From: Pseudothermotoga thermarum DSM 5069
GTDB lineage: Bacteria > Thermotogota > Thermotogae > Thermotogales > DSM-5069
Assembly: GCF_000217815.1 (NCBI RefSeq)
Contig: NC_015707.1
Span: 946,014 to 1,010,013 of the forward strand
Direction: 5' to 3'
DNA length: 64,000 bases
Shown here: piece after piece, positions 16,267 through 26,930 of the stretch
Numbering within the stretch: position 1 is the stretch's first letter
Layout: every line of letters begins with the position of its first letter
Notes under the pieces: generated by a model
Databases searched by the model: none
What the model was told of the DNA's origin: nothing
Seen by the model: the letters and a program-made list of their open reading frames with translations, nothing else
Program-made: the position numbers and the translations under genes

Positions 16267-17050
16267 CATCGCTCTTCAAAAAGTGTGGTTCAGCTATTCG
16301 CAGAAAAATGATTTGAAAGAAAACCAATACGTTTTGAAAGGAATTGATCTTGAAGTCAACCGCGGAGAATTTGTTGGTTTGCTTGGACCAAACGGTTGTG
16401 GCAAAACAACCTTGCTCAAGGTGATGGCAGGAATATTAAAACCACAAAAAGGTCATGTTGAAATTTGTGGATTGGATCCCTTCAAAACAAGCCGTCGTAA
16501 AATTGCCAAATTGGTTGGCTTAGTAACGCAGGATTTTATGCCTGTTTACAAGTTCACGGTTAAAGAAATCGTCATGAGCGGAAGACTACCTTACGTGAAA
16601 AGTTTCTTTCCAAGTTGGACTGTGGATGATGAAAAAGCTGTCTTAGATGCTTTGGAAAAAGTTGATGCGAAAAATCTTTTAAATCGTCCATTTCAAAATT
16701 TAAGTACAGGTGAGCAAAAACGAGTGGCAATTGCTCGAATTATTGCTCAGCAAACGACAATCGTTCTTTTTGACGAACCAACAGCGCATCTTGATCCAAA
16801 ACATGTTCGGGAAATAAAGATGCTTTTGAAAAAATTACACAGCGAAGGTAAAACAATCGTTGCCGCTCTTCACGATATAAACACTGCGGCAGAAATTTGT
16901 GAAAAAATTGTTCTTATGAAAGAGGGAAGAATTTGCTTTTTTGGAACTCCCGAGGATGTTTTAACACCTGAGAGGTTAAAACAAATCTATGAAACAGATT
17001 TCTTCACATACAGAGATTTAGGCGCGAAAAAACTCATCGTTATGTTTTGA
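16259..17050 (+). CDS. btuD: cobalamin/iron-chelate ABC transporter ATPase (BtuD-like)
   Basis: A 263-residue ATPase with Walker A GPNGCGKTT, signature LSTGEQKRVAIARI, Walker B IVLFDEPTAHLD and switch His in VAALHDINTAAE. The signature begins LSTG rather than LSGG, a small and tolerated variation. GTG 16259 is preferred over GTG 16250 since AAAAGAGG at 16243-16250 is then 8 nt away. It overlaps btuC by 8 nt and completes the riboswitch-controlled operon. Confidence 0.87.
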   Translation: MSDIALQKVWFSYSQKNDLKENQYVLKGIDLEVNRGEFVGLLGPNGCGKTTLLKVMAGILKPQKGHVEICGLDPFKTSRRKIAKLVGLVTQDFMPVYKFTVKEIVMSGRLPYVKSFFPSWTVDDEKAVLDALEKVDAKNLLNRPFQNLSTGEQKRVAIARIIAQQTTIVLFDEPTAHLDPKHVREIKMLLKKLHSEGKTIVAALHDINTAAEICEKIVLMKEGRICFFGTPEDVLTPERLKQIYETDFFTYRDLGAKKLIVMF

Positions 17051-17056
17051 TTTTTG

Positions 17057-17359
17057 CTATTCTAACTGTTGTAACTTCAAAGCCTTTTCCAGTTCTGATT
17101 GATTTATATACCCCAAACGAAGGAGTATCTTTCCCAAAGCCACATGCGTCATAATGCGTTGTTGAATTGCAAGTGCTTGTTCAAGTTGATCTTTGGTTAT
17201 CGATTCAAGTTCTAAAAGTATTTCTCCTAGTTTCAATGGAGGAAAAATTTGAATAATCTTACCACCACACTTTTCACAATTTTTCGATTTTTGATATTTC
17301 AAAGCGGAAGCGGAAAAAGTCACATCTCCACAGTTGATACATTTGAATTTGTAAGCCAC
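17057..17359 (-). CDS. zinc-ribbon protein with tandem GspE/PilB N-terminal-like repeats
   Basis: A 100-residue product. The N-terminal zinc ribbon (KFKCINCGD ... NCEKCGGK, two CxxC pairs) is followed by two copies of a helical unit: LGEILLELESITKDQLEQALAIQQR and LGKILLRLGYINQSELEKALKLQQ. This unit is the T2SSE/GspE N-terminal type, often linked to c-di-GMP or type IV pilus ATPases. There is no ATPase domain. GTG 17359 follows GGGGGATT. A longer start at 17455 would overlap the regulator stop (ATGA) but has no ribosome site. Function is unknown, possibly an adaptor. Confidence 0.6.
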   Translation of the reverse strand: MAYKFKCINCGDVTFSASALKYQKSKNCEKCGGKIIQIFPPLKLGEILLELESITKDQLEQALAIQQRIMTHVALGKILLRLGYINQSELEKALKLQQLE

Positions 17360-17451
17360 ACCAATCCCCCACTGTAAGACAAAATTCAAAGTTATTATTG
17401 CACAGCATACTTGATCTTTGGTTAACAATTTCTGAAAAAAGACTGAATATG

Positions 17452-18420
17452 TCATCTTGCATTTCTTATGTACACATTGAGTTGAGATGATGTAATTAAA
17501 CTTTGGACTCTGAGCAGAACACTTGTTATACCTTTTTCATTCATACCATCCAACCAAATTGCTATTTTGTCTACCGATAGCTTTTCCACTTTATCGGTTG
17601 GTCTAAGTATCTTTTTCAGCTGGCTTAAAACTTCGTCGAGATCAATTTCCTTAGATAACCGTTCAACAACAATTATTTTCTTTTCTGGCAAATTGGATAT
17701 TATCATTTGATGAAGATTTATCAGATCACTCGAAGGATTCACATTTAATTCTCTTTGCAAACGCTGGGAAAACTCTTTGAAAAGTTTCATAGAAGCTGTT
17801 CTATTTCCTTTTTTCCAATAAGCCACCATGAGCAGATAACAGGCTCGTTCGTTGAAAATATCCTCTTCTAGCGCTCGCTGTGCAAACTTAATAGCGTCGT
17901 CGTACATACTTTCTTCAATCTTTAATTTTGCACATTCAAGCAAGGCTGTAATGAAAACTTCTTTGTAATATTCTCTCTGGCGCAGCACCCAATCTTCATA
18001 TAAAATTTCTTGCATATAATCTCCCTTGTACATTTCTAAAGCGGTAAACAACAATCGTTTTTTCAAATCGCGTTCTGGTGTTATCAAAGCTTCTTTGATC
18101 AATTTGTCAAATATTTCGGCGTCAATTTCGATTTCAAAATCTGGATCAAATACATATCCATCCTCTTTGTGAATAATGACTTTGCTTTCAAGAAGCTTTC
18201 TTATAGCATGAACGGCACATTGCAGACTCATTTTTGCGTATTGTTCATTCATGCTGGGCCAGTAATATTCACAAAGCATGGTTGTTGATATCCATTTTCC
18301 CCGATTTGCAATGAAAAACCGTAGTAAACTACGTGCTTTTTTGGATTTCATATCGCATAATTGTACCATTTTGTTGTCATCATCAATAATGGTAAAATCC
18401 CCAAAGCAATTGATTTTCAT
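17452..18420 (-). CDS. SARP/BTAD-type regulator with a degenerate GGDEF-like C-terminus
   Basis: A 322-residue protein. Residues 1-90 look like an OmpR-type winged helix (FGDFTIIDDDNK..KKARSLLRFFIANRGKWISTTMLCEYYWPS). Residues about 95-235 are a bacterial transcriptional activator (BTAD) TPR-like domain (AEIFDKLIKEA...YKGDYMQEILYEDWV..RREYYKEVF pattern, LYRRELNV-like RLQRELNVNPSSDLINLH). The last 75 residues (LSQLKKILRPTDKVEKLSVDKIAIWLDG) align by pattern with the end of GGDEF domains, but SVDKI replaces GGDEF. ATG 18420 follows GGGAGTGA. The target is unknown, and the divergent glp operon is 310 nt away. Confidence 0.7.
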   Translation of the reverse strand: MKINCFGDFTIIDDDNKMVQLCDMKSKKARSLLRFFIANRGKWISTTMLCEYYWPSMNEQYAKMSLQCAVHAIRKLLESKVIIHKEDGYVFDPDFEIEIDAEIFDKLIKEALITPERDLKKRLLFTALEMYKGDYMQEILYEDWVLRQREYYKEVFITALLECAKLKIEESMYDDAIKFAQRALEEDIFNERACYLLMVAYWKKGNRTASMKLFKEFSQRLQRELNVNPSSDLINLHQMIISNLPEKKIIVVERLSKEIDLDEVLSQLKKILRPTDKVEKLSVDKIAIWLDGMNEKGITSVLLRVQSLITSSQLNVYIRNAR

Positions 18421-18627
18421 AAACTGTCACTCCCATTCTAAGAATCTTTCGACAATTAAAATTGTTAGTCTCGAACGAAAAGTGATTGACTGTTTAATCA
18501 ATTTTAACACAACTTCACTTATGTCAATAATTTCGAAAATATTTCTTTTTACTGTTAAGAACACCAATAAATTCATAAGATTAGTTGTGGTCTAATTTTG
18601 GTTAATTGGTTGTACCAAAGCATTGGC

Positions 18628-18656
18628 TTGATTTTCAAAAACAAATCTGATAAAAT
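18628..18656 (+). promoter_or_regulatory. promoter of the glp oxidoreductase operon
   Basis: TTGATT (18628-18633), 17-nt spacer, TAAAAT (18651-18656). Predicted start near 18663, so the leader before ATG 18730 is about 67 nt. Confidence 0.7.
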
Positions 18657-18668
18657 TAAAATGTGGTT

Positions 18669-18714
18669 GAGATTTGGAGAAAGCCACATCCCGTTTGGGG
18701 TGTGGCTTTTTTCT
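18669..18714 (+). terminator. leader attenuator with putative GlpP recognition motif
   Basis: GAGATTTGGAGAAAGCCA (18669-18686) leads into a hairpin: AAAGCCACATCCC (18680-18692), loop GTTT, GGGGTGTGGCTTT (18697-18709, one G-U pair), then TTTTTC. A terminator lying in a leader between promoter and ribosome site (GGAGG at 18717) is the arrangement used by GlpP antitermination in Bacillus glpD. The same 18-mer, with one mismatch, precedes the leader terminator of the second glycerol operon (25642-25659, - strand). Confidence 0.8.
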
Positions 18715-18729
18715 TTGGAGGTTGATTCA

Positions 18730-20169
18730 ATGAAAGTTGTTGTCATAGGTGCTGGCGTTGTGGGCAGCTTAATAGCAAGGGAATTTTGCAAATACGACGT
18801 TGAAGTTACTTTGATTGAGAAAAATCTCGACGTTGGCTGGGGTGTAACAAAGGCGAACTCAGCCATATTACATGCTGGATATGATGATCCCCCTGGAACA
18901 ACTCGCGCAAGGTTTTGTTCAAAAGGAAATGCGATGTACGATCAGCTTGCCAAAGAGCTCGATATAGAAGTTAAGAGAATAGGCTCGTATGTTGTGGCAT
19001 TCGATGAACAAGAATTCAAAGTGCTTGAAAAGCTTTTAAATCAAGGTAAAACAAACAATGTACCAGGATTAGAAATTCATGATCGAAATGAGGTTCTCAA
19101 AAGGGAACCAAATTTAAATCCCCAGGTGTTAGCTGGTCTATGGGCACCAACTGCAGGTATCACAGAGCCATGGAATGTTGCCGTCGCAGCAGTTGAAAAT
19201 GCCATCTCCAATGGTTTGAAATTGATACTTGGAGAAAAAGTTGTTGGCTTTGAATTCCATGGAACACGGATAAAAAAAGTTATAACCGACAAGAACTCTT
19301 ACGATGCTGATCTTGTTGTAAACGCGGCTGGTCTATTTGCAGATGAGATTGCAAAACTCGCAGGAGCTGAATATGTGCCGCTTTACCCACGCCGTGGTGA
19401 GTACATATTGATGGACAAAAAACTCGGTAAAATTGTTAATTCAGTTATCTTTCCAACTCCCTCATCAATTTCAAAGGGCATACTGATCTTACCAACCGTG
19501 GACGGAGGATTACTTCTAGGACCAACTGCTGAAGATTTGCCGGAGGATATGAAACAAAATCTTGGAACTACCTCCTCAGGTTTGCGACAAATAAAGGATT
19601 TCGTCAAGAAGTTAGTGCCGAATATAGATTATTCATTCGTTGTCAAAACTTTTGCTGGTTTAAGACCTGAAAGTCCCCAAAAAGATTTCTTCCTAGGTCC
19701 AAGTAAAGTCGTTGCAAATTTTATAAATGCCATGGCGATGAGATCTCCCGGATTAACAGCCGCACCAGCAATAGCAAAATACATAGTCGAAGACGTTACT
19801 CAAGGGCAACTTGCGTTTAAGTTGGAGAGGAAGAAAGACTTCAATCCATACAGAAAAGCAATAAAGAAAATGGTCGAGTTGCCGCTAGAGGAATGGCAAC
19901 GGATTGTCCAAGAAAATCCGGCGGCTGGAAGGCTAGTGTGTTTTTGCAACGAAGTCACGGAAGCAGAAATCATTGAAGCTATAAGGCGAGGAGCAAGAAC
20001 TTTGGATGGGATCAAATTTAGAACAAGAGCAATGTTTGGAAGATGTCAAGGTGGATTTTGTAGCATCAGGATAATGAAAATCCTCCAACGTGAACTTGGT
20101 GTGGATATGTCACAAATCGTTTTAAAATCTCCTGGCAGTTGGATCGTTGATGGGAGGGTTAGAGAATGA
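18730..20169 (+). CDS. glpA: GlpA-like FAD-dependent glycerol-3-phosphate dehydrogenase with BFD-type Fe-S domain
   Basis: A 479-residue protein. An N-terminal Rossmann FAD site (VVVIGAGVVGSLIAREF, residues 3-19) begins a DAO-fold domain with HAGYDDPPGTTRA, LYPRRGEYILMDK and FAGLRPES motifs. The C-terminal 85 residues hold a BFD-like [2Fe-2S] domain (VCFCNEVTEAEIIEAIRRG...GRCQGGFC). This architecture is that of anaerobic G3P dehydrogenase GlpA. ATG 18730 follows GGAGGTTG. The frame extends 44 codons upstream, but that part contains the leader hairpin and is not coding. It overlaps the next gene by ATGA. Confidence 0.87.
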   Translation: MKVVVIGAGVVGSLIAREFCKYDVEVTLIEKNLDVGWGVTKANSAILHAGYDDPPGTTRARFCSKGNAMYDQLAKELDIEVKRIGSYVVAFDEQEFKVLEKLLNQGKTNNVPGLEIHDRNEVLKREPNLNPQVLAGLWAPTAGITEPWNVAVAAVENAISNGLKLILGEKVVGFEFHGTRIKKVITDKNSYDADLVVNAAGLFADEIAKLAGAEYVPLYPRRGEYILMDKKLGKIVNSVIFPTPSSISKGILILPTVDGGLLLGPTAEDLPEDMKQNLGTTSSGLRQIKDFVKKLVPNIDYSFVVKTFAGLRPESPQKDFFLGPSKVVANFINAMAMRSPGLTAAPAIAKYIVEDVTQGQLAFKLERKKDFNPYRKAIKKMVELPLEEWQRIVQENPAAGRLVCFCNEVTEAEIIEAIRRGARTLDGIKFRTRAMFGRCQGGFCSIRIMKILQRELGVDMSQIVLKSPGSWIVDGRVRE

Positions 20170-21377
20170 AAACCGATGTTCTTGTTGTAGGTGCAGGTGC
20201 TGCTGGAATGGCTGCTGCTTTAAGTGCGGCAAAATCTGGAATGAAAGTAATGTTGGTCGACAGAGATGAAAGAACTGGCGGGATACTTAACCAATGTATT
20301 CACAACGGTTTTGGTTTACATTATTTCAAGGAAGAGCTTACAGGTCCAGAATACGCCGAAAGATTTGCCAAGCTTCTTGAAGATTATGATATAGATGTTC
20401 TCGTTGATTGTCATGTTCACAAAATTTTTCCAGATAAACGAGCGATTTTGGTTTCGCCAAAAGGGGTCTTTGAAATTGAAACAAAAGCATTGATCTATAC
20501 AGCAGGAGCAAGGGAAAGGCCGTTCGGTTCGCTGATGATTCCAGGTGATAGACCCTCTGGAATTTTCACGGCGGGAGTTGCTCAAAGGTACATGAACATT
20601 GAAAATCGTTTGATAGGTAAGCGCGCCTTAATTCTTGGCTCTGGAGACATAGGCATGATTATGGCAAGACGCCTAACACTTGAGGGAATCGAAGTAGTTG
20701 GAGTTGTGGAAAGATTACCTTATCCAGGGGGACTTTTGAGAAACGTCATCCAATGCCTTGAAGATTTCAACATCCCGCTTTATCTTTCAAGTACTGTTGT
20801 TGAAGTAAAAGGCAAAGAAAGGCTCGAAGAGGTTGTGGTTGCAAAAGTTGATCAAAACTTCAATCCAATACCGGGTACTGAGACGATTTTCAAAGTGGAC
20901 ACACTTGTTTTGTCTGTAGGATTAATACCTCAAGTTGAACTTTTGAATGGTTTAGTCGAATTGGACCCCATATCAAAAGGTGTTGCGTGTTCAAACCTTG
21001 GACAAAGTAGTAATGAATGGATTTTTGCCGCCGGAAATTGCACAGTCATATACGATCTTGTTGATTACGTTACCCTTGAGGGCGAAAAAGCAGGTAAGTA
21101 CGCTGCTCGGTACATCAAAGGTGAAAAGTTCGAAAAGTCAATTCCAATCAAAGCTGGGGAAAACGTGGGAATAATCTTTCCGAGTCGTTATGTCCCTGTT
21201 GAAGACTTAGTTCTTTATGTGAGAAGTAAAAGACCACTTGAAAAAGCGATCCTAGCAATTGGAAACTTTGAGAAAGTATTCGAAGATCTTGTTCCAAGTG
21301 AGATGCTCAGAGTAAGAATACCAAGGAATAAACTTGAAAATTTTGAGCAACTTGAAGTATCGCTAAAGGAGGTTTAG
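20166..21377 (+). CDS. pyridine-nucleotide-disulfide-type FAD oxidoreductase (GlpB-like partner)
   Basis: A 403-residue flavoprotein with an FAD motif DVLVVGAGAAGMAAALSAAKSGMKVMLVDRD at the N-terminus, a second NAD(P)-binding Rossmann GKRALILGSGDIGMIMARRLTLEG (about 157-180), YTAGARERPFG, and FAAGNCTVIYDLVDYVTLEGEKAGKYAARYIKG near the C-terminus. It matches the second subunit found with GlpA-like and DUF1667 proteins in Thermotoga (TM1432-TM1434 arrangement). It probably passes electrons from G3P oxidation to NAD(P) or another carrier. It is coupled to glpA by ATGA and followed 4 nt later by the DUF1667 gene. Confidence 0.82.
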   Translation: MKTDVLVVGAGAAGMAAALSAAKSGMKVMLVDRDERTGGILNQCIHNGFGLHYFKEELTGPEYAERFAKLLEDYDIDVLVDCHVHKIFPDKRAILVSPKGVFEIETKALIYTAGARERPFGSLMIPGDRPSGIFTAGVAQRYMNIENRLIGKRALILGSGDIGMIMARRLTLEGIEVVGVVERLPYPGGLLRNVIQCLEDFNIPLYLSSTVVEVKGKERLEEVVVAKVDQNFNPIPGTETIFKVDTLVLSVGLIPQVELLNGLVELDPISKGVACSNLGQSSNEWIFAAGNCTVIYDLVDYVTLEGEKAGKYAARYIKGEKFEKSIPIKAGENVGIIFPSRYVPVEDLVLYVRSKRPLEKAILAIGNFEKVFEDLVPSEMLRVRIPRNKLENFEQLEVSLKEV

Positions 21378-21381
21378 AAAG

Positions 21382-21729
21382 ATGAATAGAATTGTTTGTG
21401 TTCAATGTCCAGTTGGTTGCAAAATAAAGTTTGAACTTGTCGATGGTAAGTTAACAAAAATAGAGGGTAACAAATGTCCCAGAGGACTGGATTACTTGAA
21501 AGATGAACTTGCGGATCCCAAGAGAATCATTCCAACGAGCGTAAGAGTTATCGATGGAGAATATGAACTTGTTTCGGTAAAAACATCCAAACCTATTTCA
21601 AAAAAATATATTCCACAACTTATGGAAATTTTAAAGAAGATAAAAATAAACGCCCCCGTGAAGGTCGGGGATGTTGTGTTGAAGAATTTCATGAACACTA
21701 ACGTTGATATAATCGCAACCAGAAGCGTT

Positions 21730-21753
<24 letters not shown>
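21382..21753 (+). CDS. DUF1667 cysteine-rich protein
   Basis: A 123-residue protein beginning MNRIVCVQCPVGCKIKFEL, with a third-cluster Cys in GNKCPRG: a CxxCxxxC...C pattern suited to an Fe-S cluster. C-terminal TRSVSKRDVPK. The family occurs as the third member of GlpA/GlpB-like modules and may be an electron-transfer subunit. AGGAGG precedes ATG 21382. Its last 24 nt overlap the end of the convergent glpP gene. Confidence 0.8.
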
Positions 21754-23792
<2,039 letters not shown>

Positions 23793-23799
23793 TCACCTC

Positions 23800-25584
23800 T
23801 TATGCAGCAAATTGGATGGCTTGGCCAGCAACAATGTACCAAGTCACAAACAGTGCATTTGTAAAGGCTCCAACGTATATACTACCAGTTCTTCGATAGA
23901 AGAAAGCAGATATTGCTCCTGCTACAGCTGTTAGGAAGACAAATTGGTATGCAACAATACCAAGAAGAGATTCCGTTGGGAAGAACAAAGTCTGAGTTGT
24001 GTACAGTTTTCCCACCTGCAGGGCAACCAATATTGCAATACCTAAACAATTTGCGGCTGCTGAGCTAACCATCCAAAGAGCAGTTGTAGATACTTCGGAT
24101 CTTAAGATCTTTGCTTTCAACTGTCCATTTAGCACCAACGCATTTACAAATGTAAACAACGCAAATGGTGGCAAGAATTTTATAAAGATCCAGAACCTTG
24201 CAAAATCCATCGGCTTAAGTGCAATAACCCACCATCTGAAATCCACTTTGAGTGCCCATTGAACGATCGACAAAACTATGTGTGTAGCAAAAACTGTGCA
24301 AACGGCAAGTGCAAAGGCTTTCCACAATTGCTTAAGGCTGAAAGACTTTTTCTCAGTGCTTGTTGAAAGACCATAACTGATCATGTTTGCTCCCATTCTA
24401 CGATGGTAGGCAAAGTGCCAAACTATGAACAAGCCAACGGCAATCAAAGCGTTGAGCGTTGCCCACTTAGCGAATCCAACTGTTAGACTTTGGGGCCAGA
24501 ATGCACTTGCTTTGACGTTCTTTTGGAATCTAAAGAATATCAAAGCTGGTATTCCAGTAACCAGCGCAAATCCTATCCACCAAACAATTGTTGCAATAGC
24601 TTTGTTCTTGGGCTCTAAAACAAATGCTTTTCCGTGAAGAGATTTAAAGTAATTTGTATCAAGCAAAGCTGCACCATAACTTATAAGAAACATAATACCA
24701 CCAATCAAACCGAGTAATGTTCCAAATTCTTTCCATGGCCATATTTGGTTTTTGGGATCAATGAACTTAGGTGGTTTTATAGAATCTTGCAGAAATTCTA
24801 TCGCATATCCTATGGCCTCCGTTGACAAATGGTCTCCGGGATGTGTGCAGTTTGGAATGTACAACTTTCTTGCTGTCTCGTTCTCAAAGGAGCCATAAAG
24901 TTTACCAGGTACCACATCCTCTGTCGTTCCAAATGCAGTCTTCAACTTTGCAGTTTTGACTATGTCAGATGGTATATCCACGCCCCACATCAGTTTGCTA
25001 AACTCATCATATTTGCTGAAAATCACAGCAAAGTTAAACCCAGAATCAATAGTTACTTTTGGTGCGCCAAATGTTTCAGACGATGAACCCATAAGAATAA
25101 CTGTCTTTACCAAATCTGGGTGTCTGCCTGCAGCCGTTAATACCGACCAACCACCCATTGAGTGGCCTTCCACTGCTATGTTTTGCTTATCCACAAATGG
25201 TAGACTTGCTAAATACAAAAGGCCATCTTCTGCGCCACGGGTGGGGTTGGCTATTCCACCCTTGATTTGTTCTGAATAACCATGTCCAGCCATATCCATC
25301 GCAAGAACTACATATCCACGGCGTGCAAATTCAATGTTGAATCCACTTTGAGTCTCTCGAGAATTAATATAACCGTGCATTGTCAAAACAGCTGGAGCAG
25401 GTTTTTCAGCAGATACACCCTTGGGCAAGAACAAATACGCCGACAGAACCTTACCATCTGAACTGATGAACCTAACCTCTTTGACCTGTACTTTTCCAAA
25501 ATCTGTTTGGACTAAGAAAGCGATCAATGAACCAATGAAAACAACTACCACAGAGAAGAGAACCCACGCTACTGACTTTTTCAC
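23800..25584 (-). CDS. membrane-anchored alpha/beta hydrolase fused to an eight-helix membrane domain
   Basis: A 594-residue protein. An N-terminal membrane anchor (residues 4-26) is followed by an alpha/beta hydrolase domain (about 35-270) with oxyanion region LTMHGYINSRETQSG, nucleophile elbow VEGHSMGGWS (Ser142) and a possible catalytic His in NCTHPGDHLS. The last 310 residues contain about eight hydrophobic segments, with a final INFAA-like AGQAIQFAA end. GTG 25584 follows GGGGGGTG. The upstream in-frame extension to 25680 contains the leader terminator and is not coding. As first gene of the glpK-glpP operon it may release glycerol from esters outside the cell, or take part in uptake. 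No precise family name can be given. Confidence 0.72.
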   Translation of the reverse strand: MKKSVAWVLFSVVVVFIGSLIAFLVQTDFGKVQVKEVRFISSDGKVLSAYLFLPKGVSAEKPAPAVLTMHGYINSRETQSGFNIEFARRGYVVLAMDMAGHGYSEQIKGGIANPTRGAEDGLLYLASLPFVDKQNIAVEGHSMGGWSVLTAAGRHPDLVKTVILMGSSSETFGAPKVTIDSGFNFAVIFSKYDEFSKLMWGVDIPSDIVKTAKLKTAFGTTEDVVPGKLYGSFENETARKLYIPNCTHPGDHLSTEAIGYAIEFLQDSIKPPKFIDPKNQIWPWKEFGTLLGLIGGIMFLISYGAALLDTNYFKSLHGKAFVLEPKNKAIATIVWWIGFALVTGIPALIFFRFQKNVKASAFWPQSLTVGFAKWATLNALIAVGLFIVWHFAYHRRMGANMISYGLSTSTEKKSFSLKQLWKAFALAVCTVFATHIVLSIVQWALKVDFRWWVIALKPMDFARFWIFIKFLPPFALFTFVNALVLNGQLKAKILRSEVSTTALWMVSSAAANCLGIAILVALQVGKLYTTQTLFFPTESLLGIVAYQFVFLTAVAGAISAFFYRRTGSIYVGAFTNALFVTWYIVAGQAIQFAA

Positions 25585-25610
25585 ACTAAACACCCCCCAC
25601 TGATATTTTT

Positions 25611-25659
25611 CAAAAATAAAAGCCATACCTAATTTTAGGTATGGCTTTCTCCAATTCTC
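25611..25659 (-). terminator. leader attenuator of the hydrolase-glpK-glpP operon
   Basis: On the - strand GAGAATTGGAGAAAGCCA (25659-25642) leads into a 14-bp perfect stem AAAGCCATACCTAA / TTAGGTATGGCTTT (25648-25619), followed by TATTTTTG. Only one base differs from the 18-mer preceding the leader terminator at 18680. It sits about 40 nt after the predicted start and 35 nt before GTG 25584. Confidence 0.8.
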
Positions 25660-25693
25660 CGCCATACAAATGAACTTCACTTTTGCTAGTTAA

Positions 25694-25721
25694 ATTTTAT
25701 CACATTTTATGCCTCTGTCAA
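25694..25721 (-). promoter_or_regulatory. promoter of the hydrolase-glpK-glpP operon
   Basis: On the - strand TTGACA (25721-25716), 16-nt spacer, TAAAAT (25699-25694). The predicted start near 25687 gives a leader of about 100 nt that contains the attenuator. Confidence 0.72.
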
Positions 25722-25768
25722 ACGATATTACAAGCTAGTTAAGTACTTTATTTGATTAAAGTGGCATT

Positions 25769-25784
25769 AACCCACGTTTGGGTT
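25769..25784. repeat. inverted repeat in the divergent glp/TRAP intergenic region
   Basis: AACCCA-CGTT-TGGGTT is a 6-bp perfect inverted repeat with a 4-bp centre. Further right TCATGATA occurs twice 11 bp apart (25840-25858). Either could be an operator for the + strand TRAP operon, and the neighbouring rpiR remnant belongs to a family that binds such sites. The rest of 25722-25915 shows nothing else. Confidence 0.35.
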
Positions 25785-25929
25785 TATAAATTCTTATTTA
25801 GTTGAATGTTACTCGTTCGTAACTTTGTTATGCACCAAAGTCATGATATCTTCATGATAAAATTTTTTTAGAAACATAGCTCATAAAAGTTAATATATAA
25901 AAAACTCTTTTGAAAAGGAGTGCTTGAAT

Positions 25930-26896
25930 TTGTTAAGCAAAAGAGTTTTCGTAGCTGCTTTGTCTTTCTCAAAATACAGCAAAGAGCCCAAAGGAATATC
26001 TTGAAAAAAATGGCATTGAGTTGATTTGGAATCCAGTTGGCAGACCTTTGAAGGAAGAAGAATTAATTGCTGAACTTTCCAAGGTTCTTCCAGTTCATGG
26101 CATAATAGTAGGAGTTGATCCAATAACGAGAAAAGTTATAGAATCATTACCAGATCTCAAAATTATTGCAAAACACGGCGTTGGTGTTGACAACATAGAT
26201 TTAGTTGCAGTAAAGGAGCGTGGGGTGATCGTTACCAACGCTCCTGGGTCCAACAGCGAATCTGTAGCTGATTTGACTTGGGCACTTATACTGGCAGCCG
26301 CAAGACAAATTCCCAAAGCAGACCGGGTGACAAGACAAGGAAGATGGGATAGACTTGTAGGATACGAGATTTATGGAAAAACAATTGGAATAATTGGAAC
26401 AGGTCAAATTGGTTTGGCTGTAGCAAGAAGAGCGAGAGGTTTTAACATGAAAATACTTGCCTATGATAAATTTCCAAACGAAAAGGCGGCCAAGGAAATT
26501 GGAATAACATATGTTTCATTGGAACAACTTCTTAAAGAAGCAGATATTATAACAGTTCATGTTCCTTTGACTGATGAAACAAGAGGATTAATTGGGAGGA
26601 ATGAATTCGAATTTATGAAAAGGACAGCCATTTTTATAAATACTTCCCGTGGAGAAATAGTAGATGAAGAAGCGCTTTATGAAGCGCTTAAGAGTAATCG
26701 AATTTGGGCTGCAGGGCTCGATGTTTATTCCAAGGAACCACCTATTGGTAATCCTTTGTTAGAACTTGAAAATGTTGTTTTGACACCGCATCTTGGCGCT
26801 TACACTGTTGAGGCAAATTTAAAAATGGGTATGGCAGCTGCAAAGAGCATTGTTCAGACTTTCAAAGGTGAGGACCCTGAAAACAGGGTTGTTTAA
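25930..26896 (+). pseudogene. D-2-hydroxyacid (phosphoglycerate-like) dehydrogenase, frameshifted near its N-terminus
   Basis: TTG 25930, 9 nt after AAGGAG (25915-25920), starts LLSKRVFVAALSFSKYSKEPK and then runs into TGA. Skipping one G at 25993/25994 continues as EYLEKNGIELIWNPVGRPL into a complete 291-residue body. That body has NAD site GIIGTGQIGLAVARR, catalytic Arg in INTSRGEIVD, Glu in DVYSKEPP and His in LTPHLGAY. All catalytic residues are thus intact, and only the first 25 residues are in a different frame. A shortened protein from TTG 26021 would lack part of the substrate domain. It is the first gene of the TRAP operon and might oxidise or reduce the imported acid. Confidence 0.78.
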
Positions 26897-26930
26897 GTTT
26901 TACAATATCTTATTAAGGAGGTGTGGAGCG

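Noticed and set aside
18598..18729. N-terminal 44-codon extension of the GlpA-like protein
   Set aside because: It would include the promoter -10 region and the leader terminator; ATG 18730 begins the FAD motif and follows GGAGGTTG.
25585..25680. N-terminal 32-codon extension of the membrane hydrolase
   Set aside because: The stretch contains the leader terminator and the motif shared with the other glp leader, and GTG 25584 has a better ribosome site just upstream.
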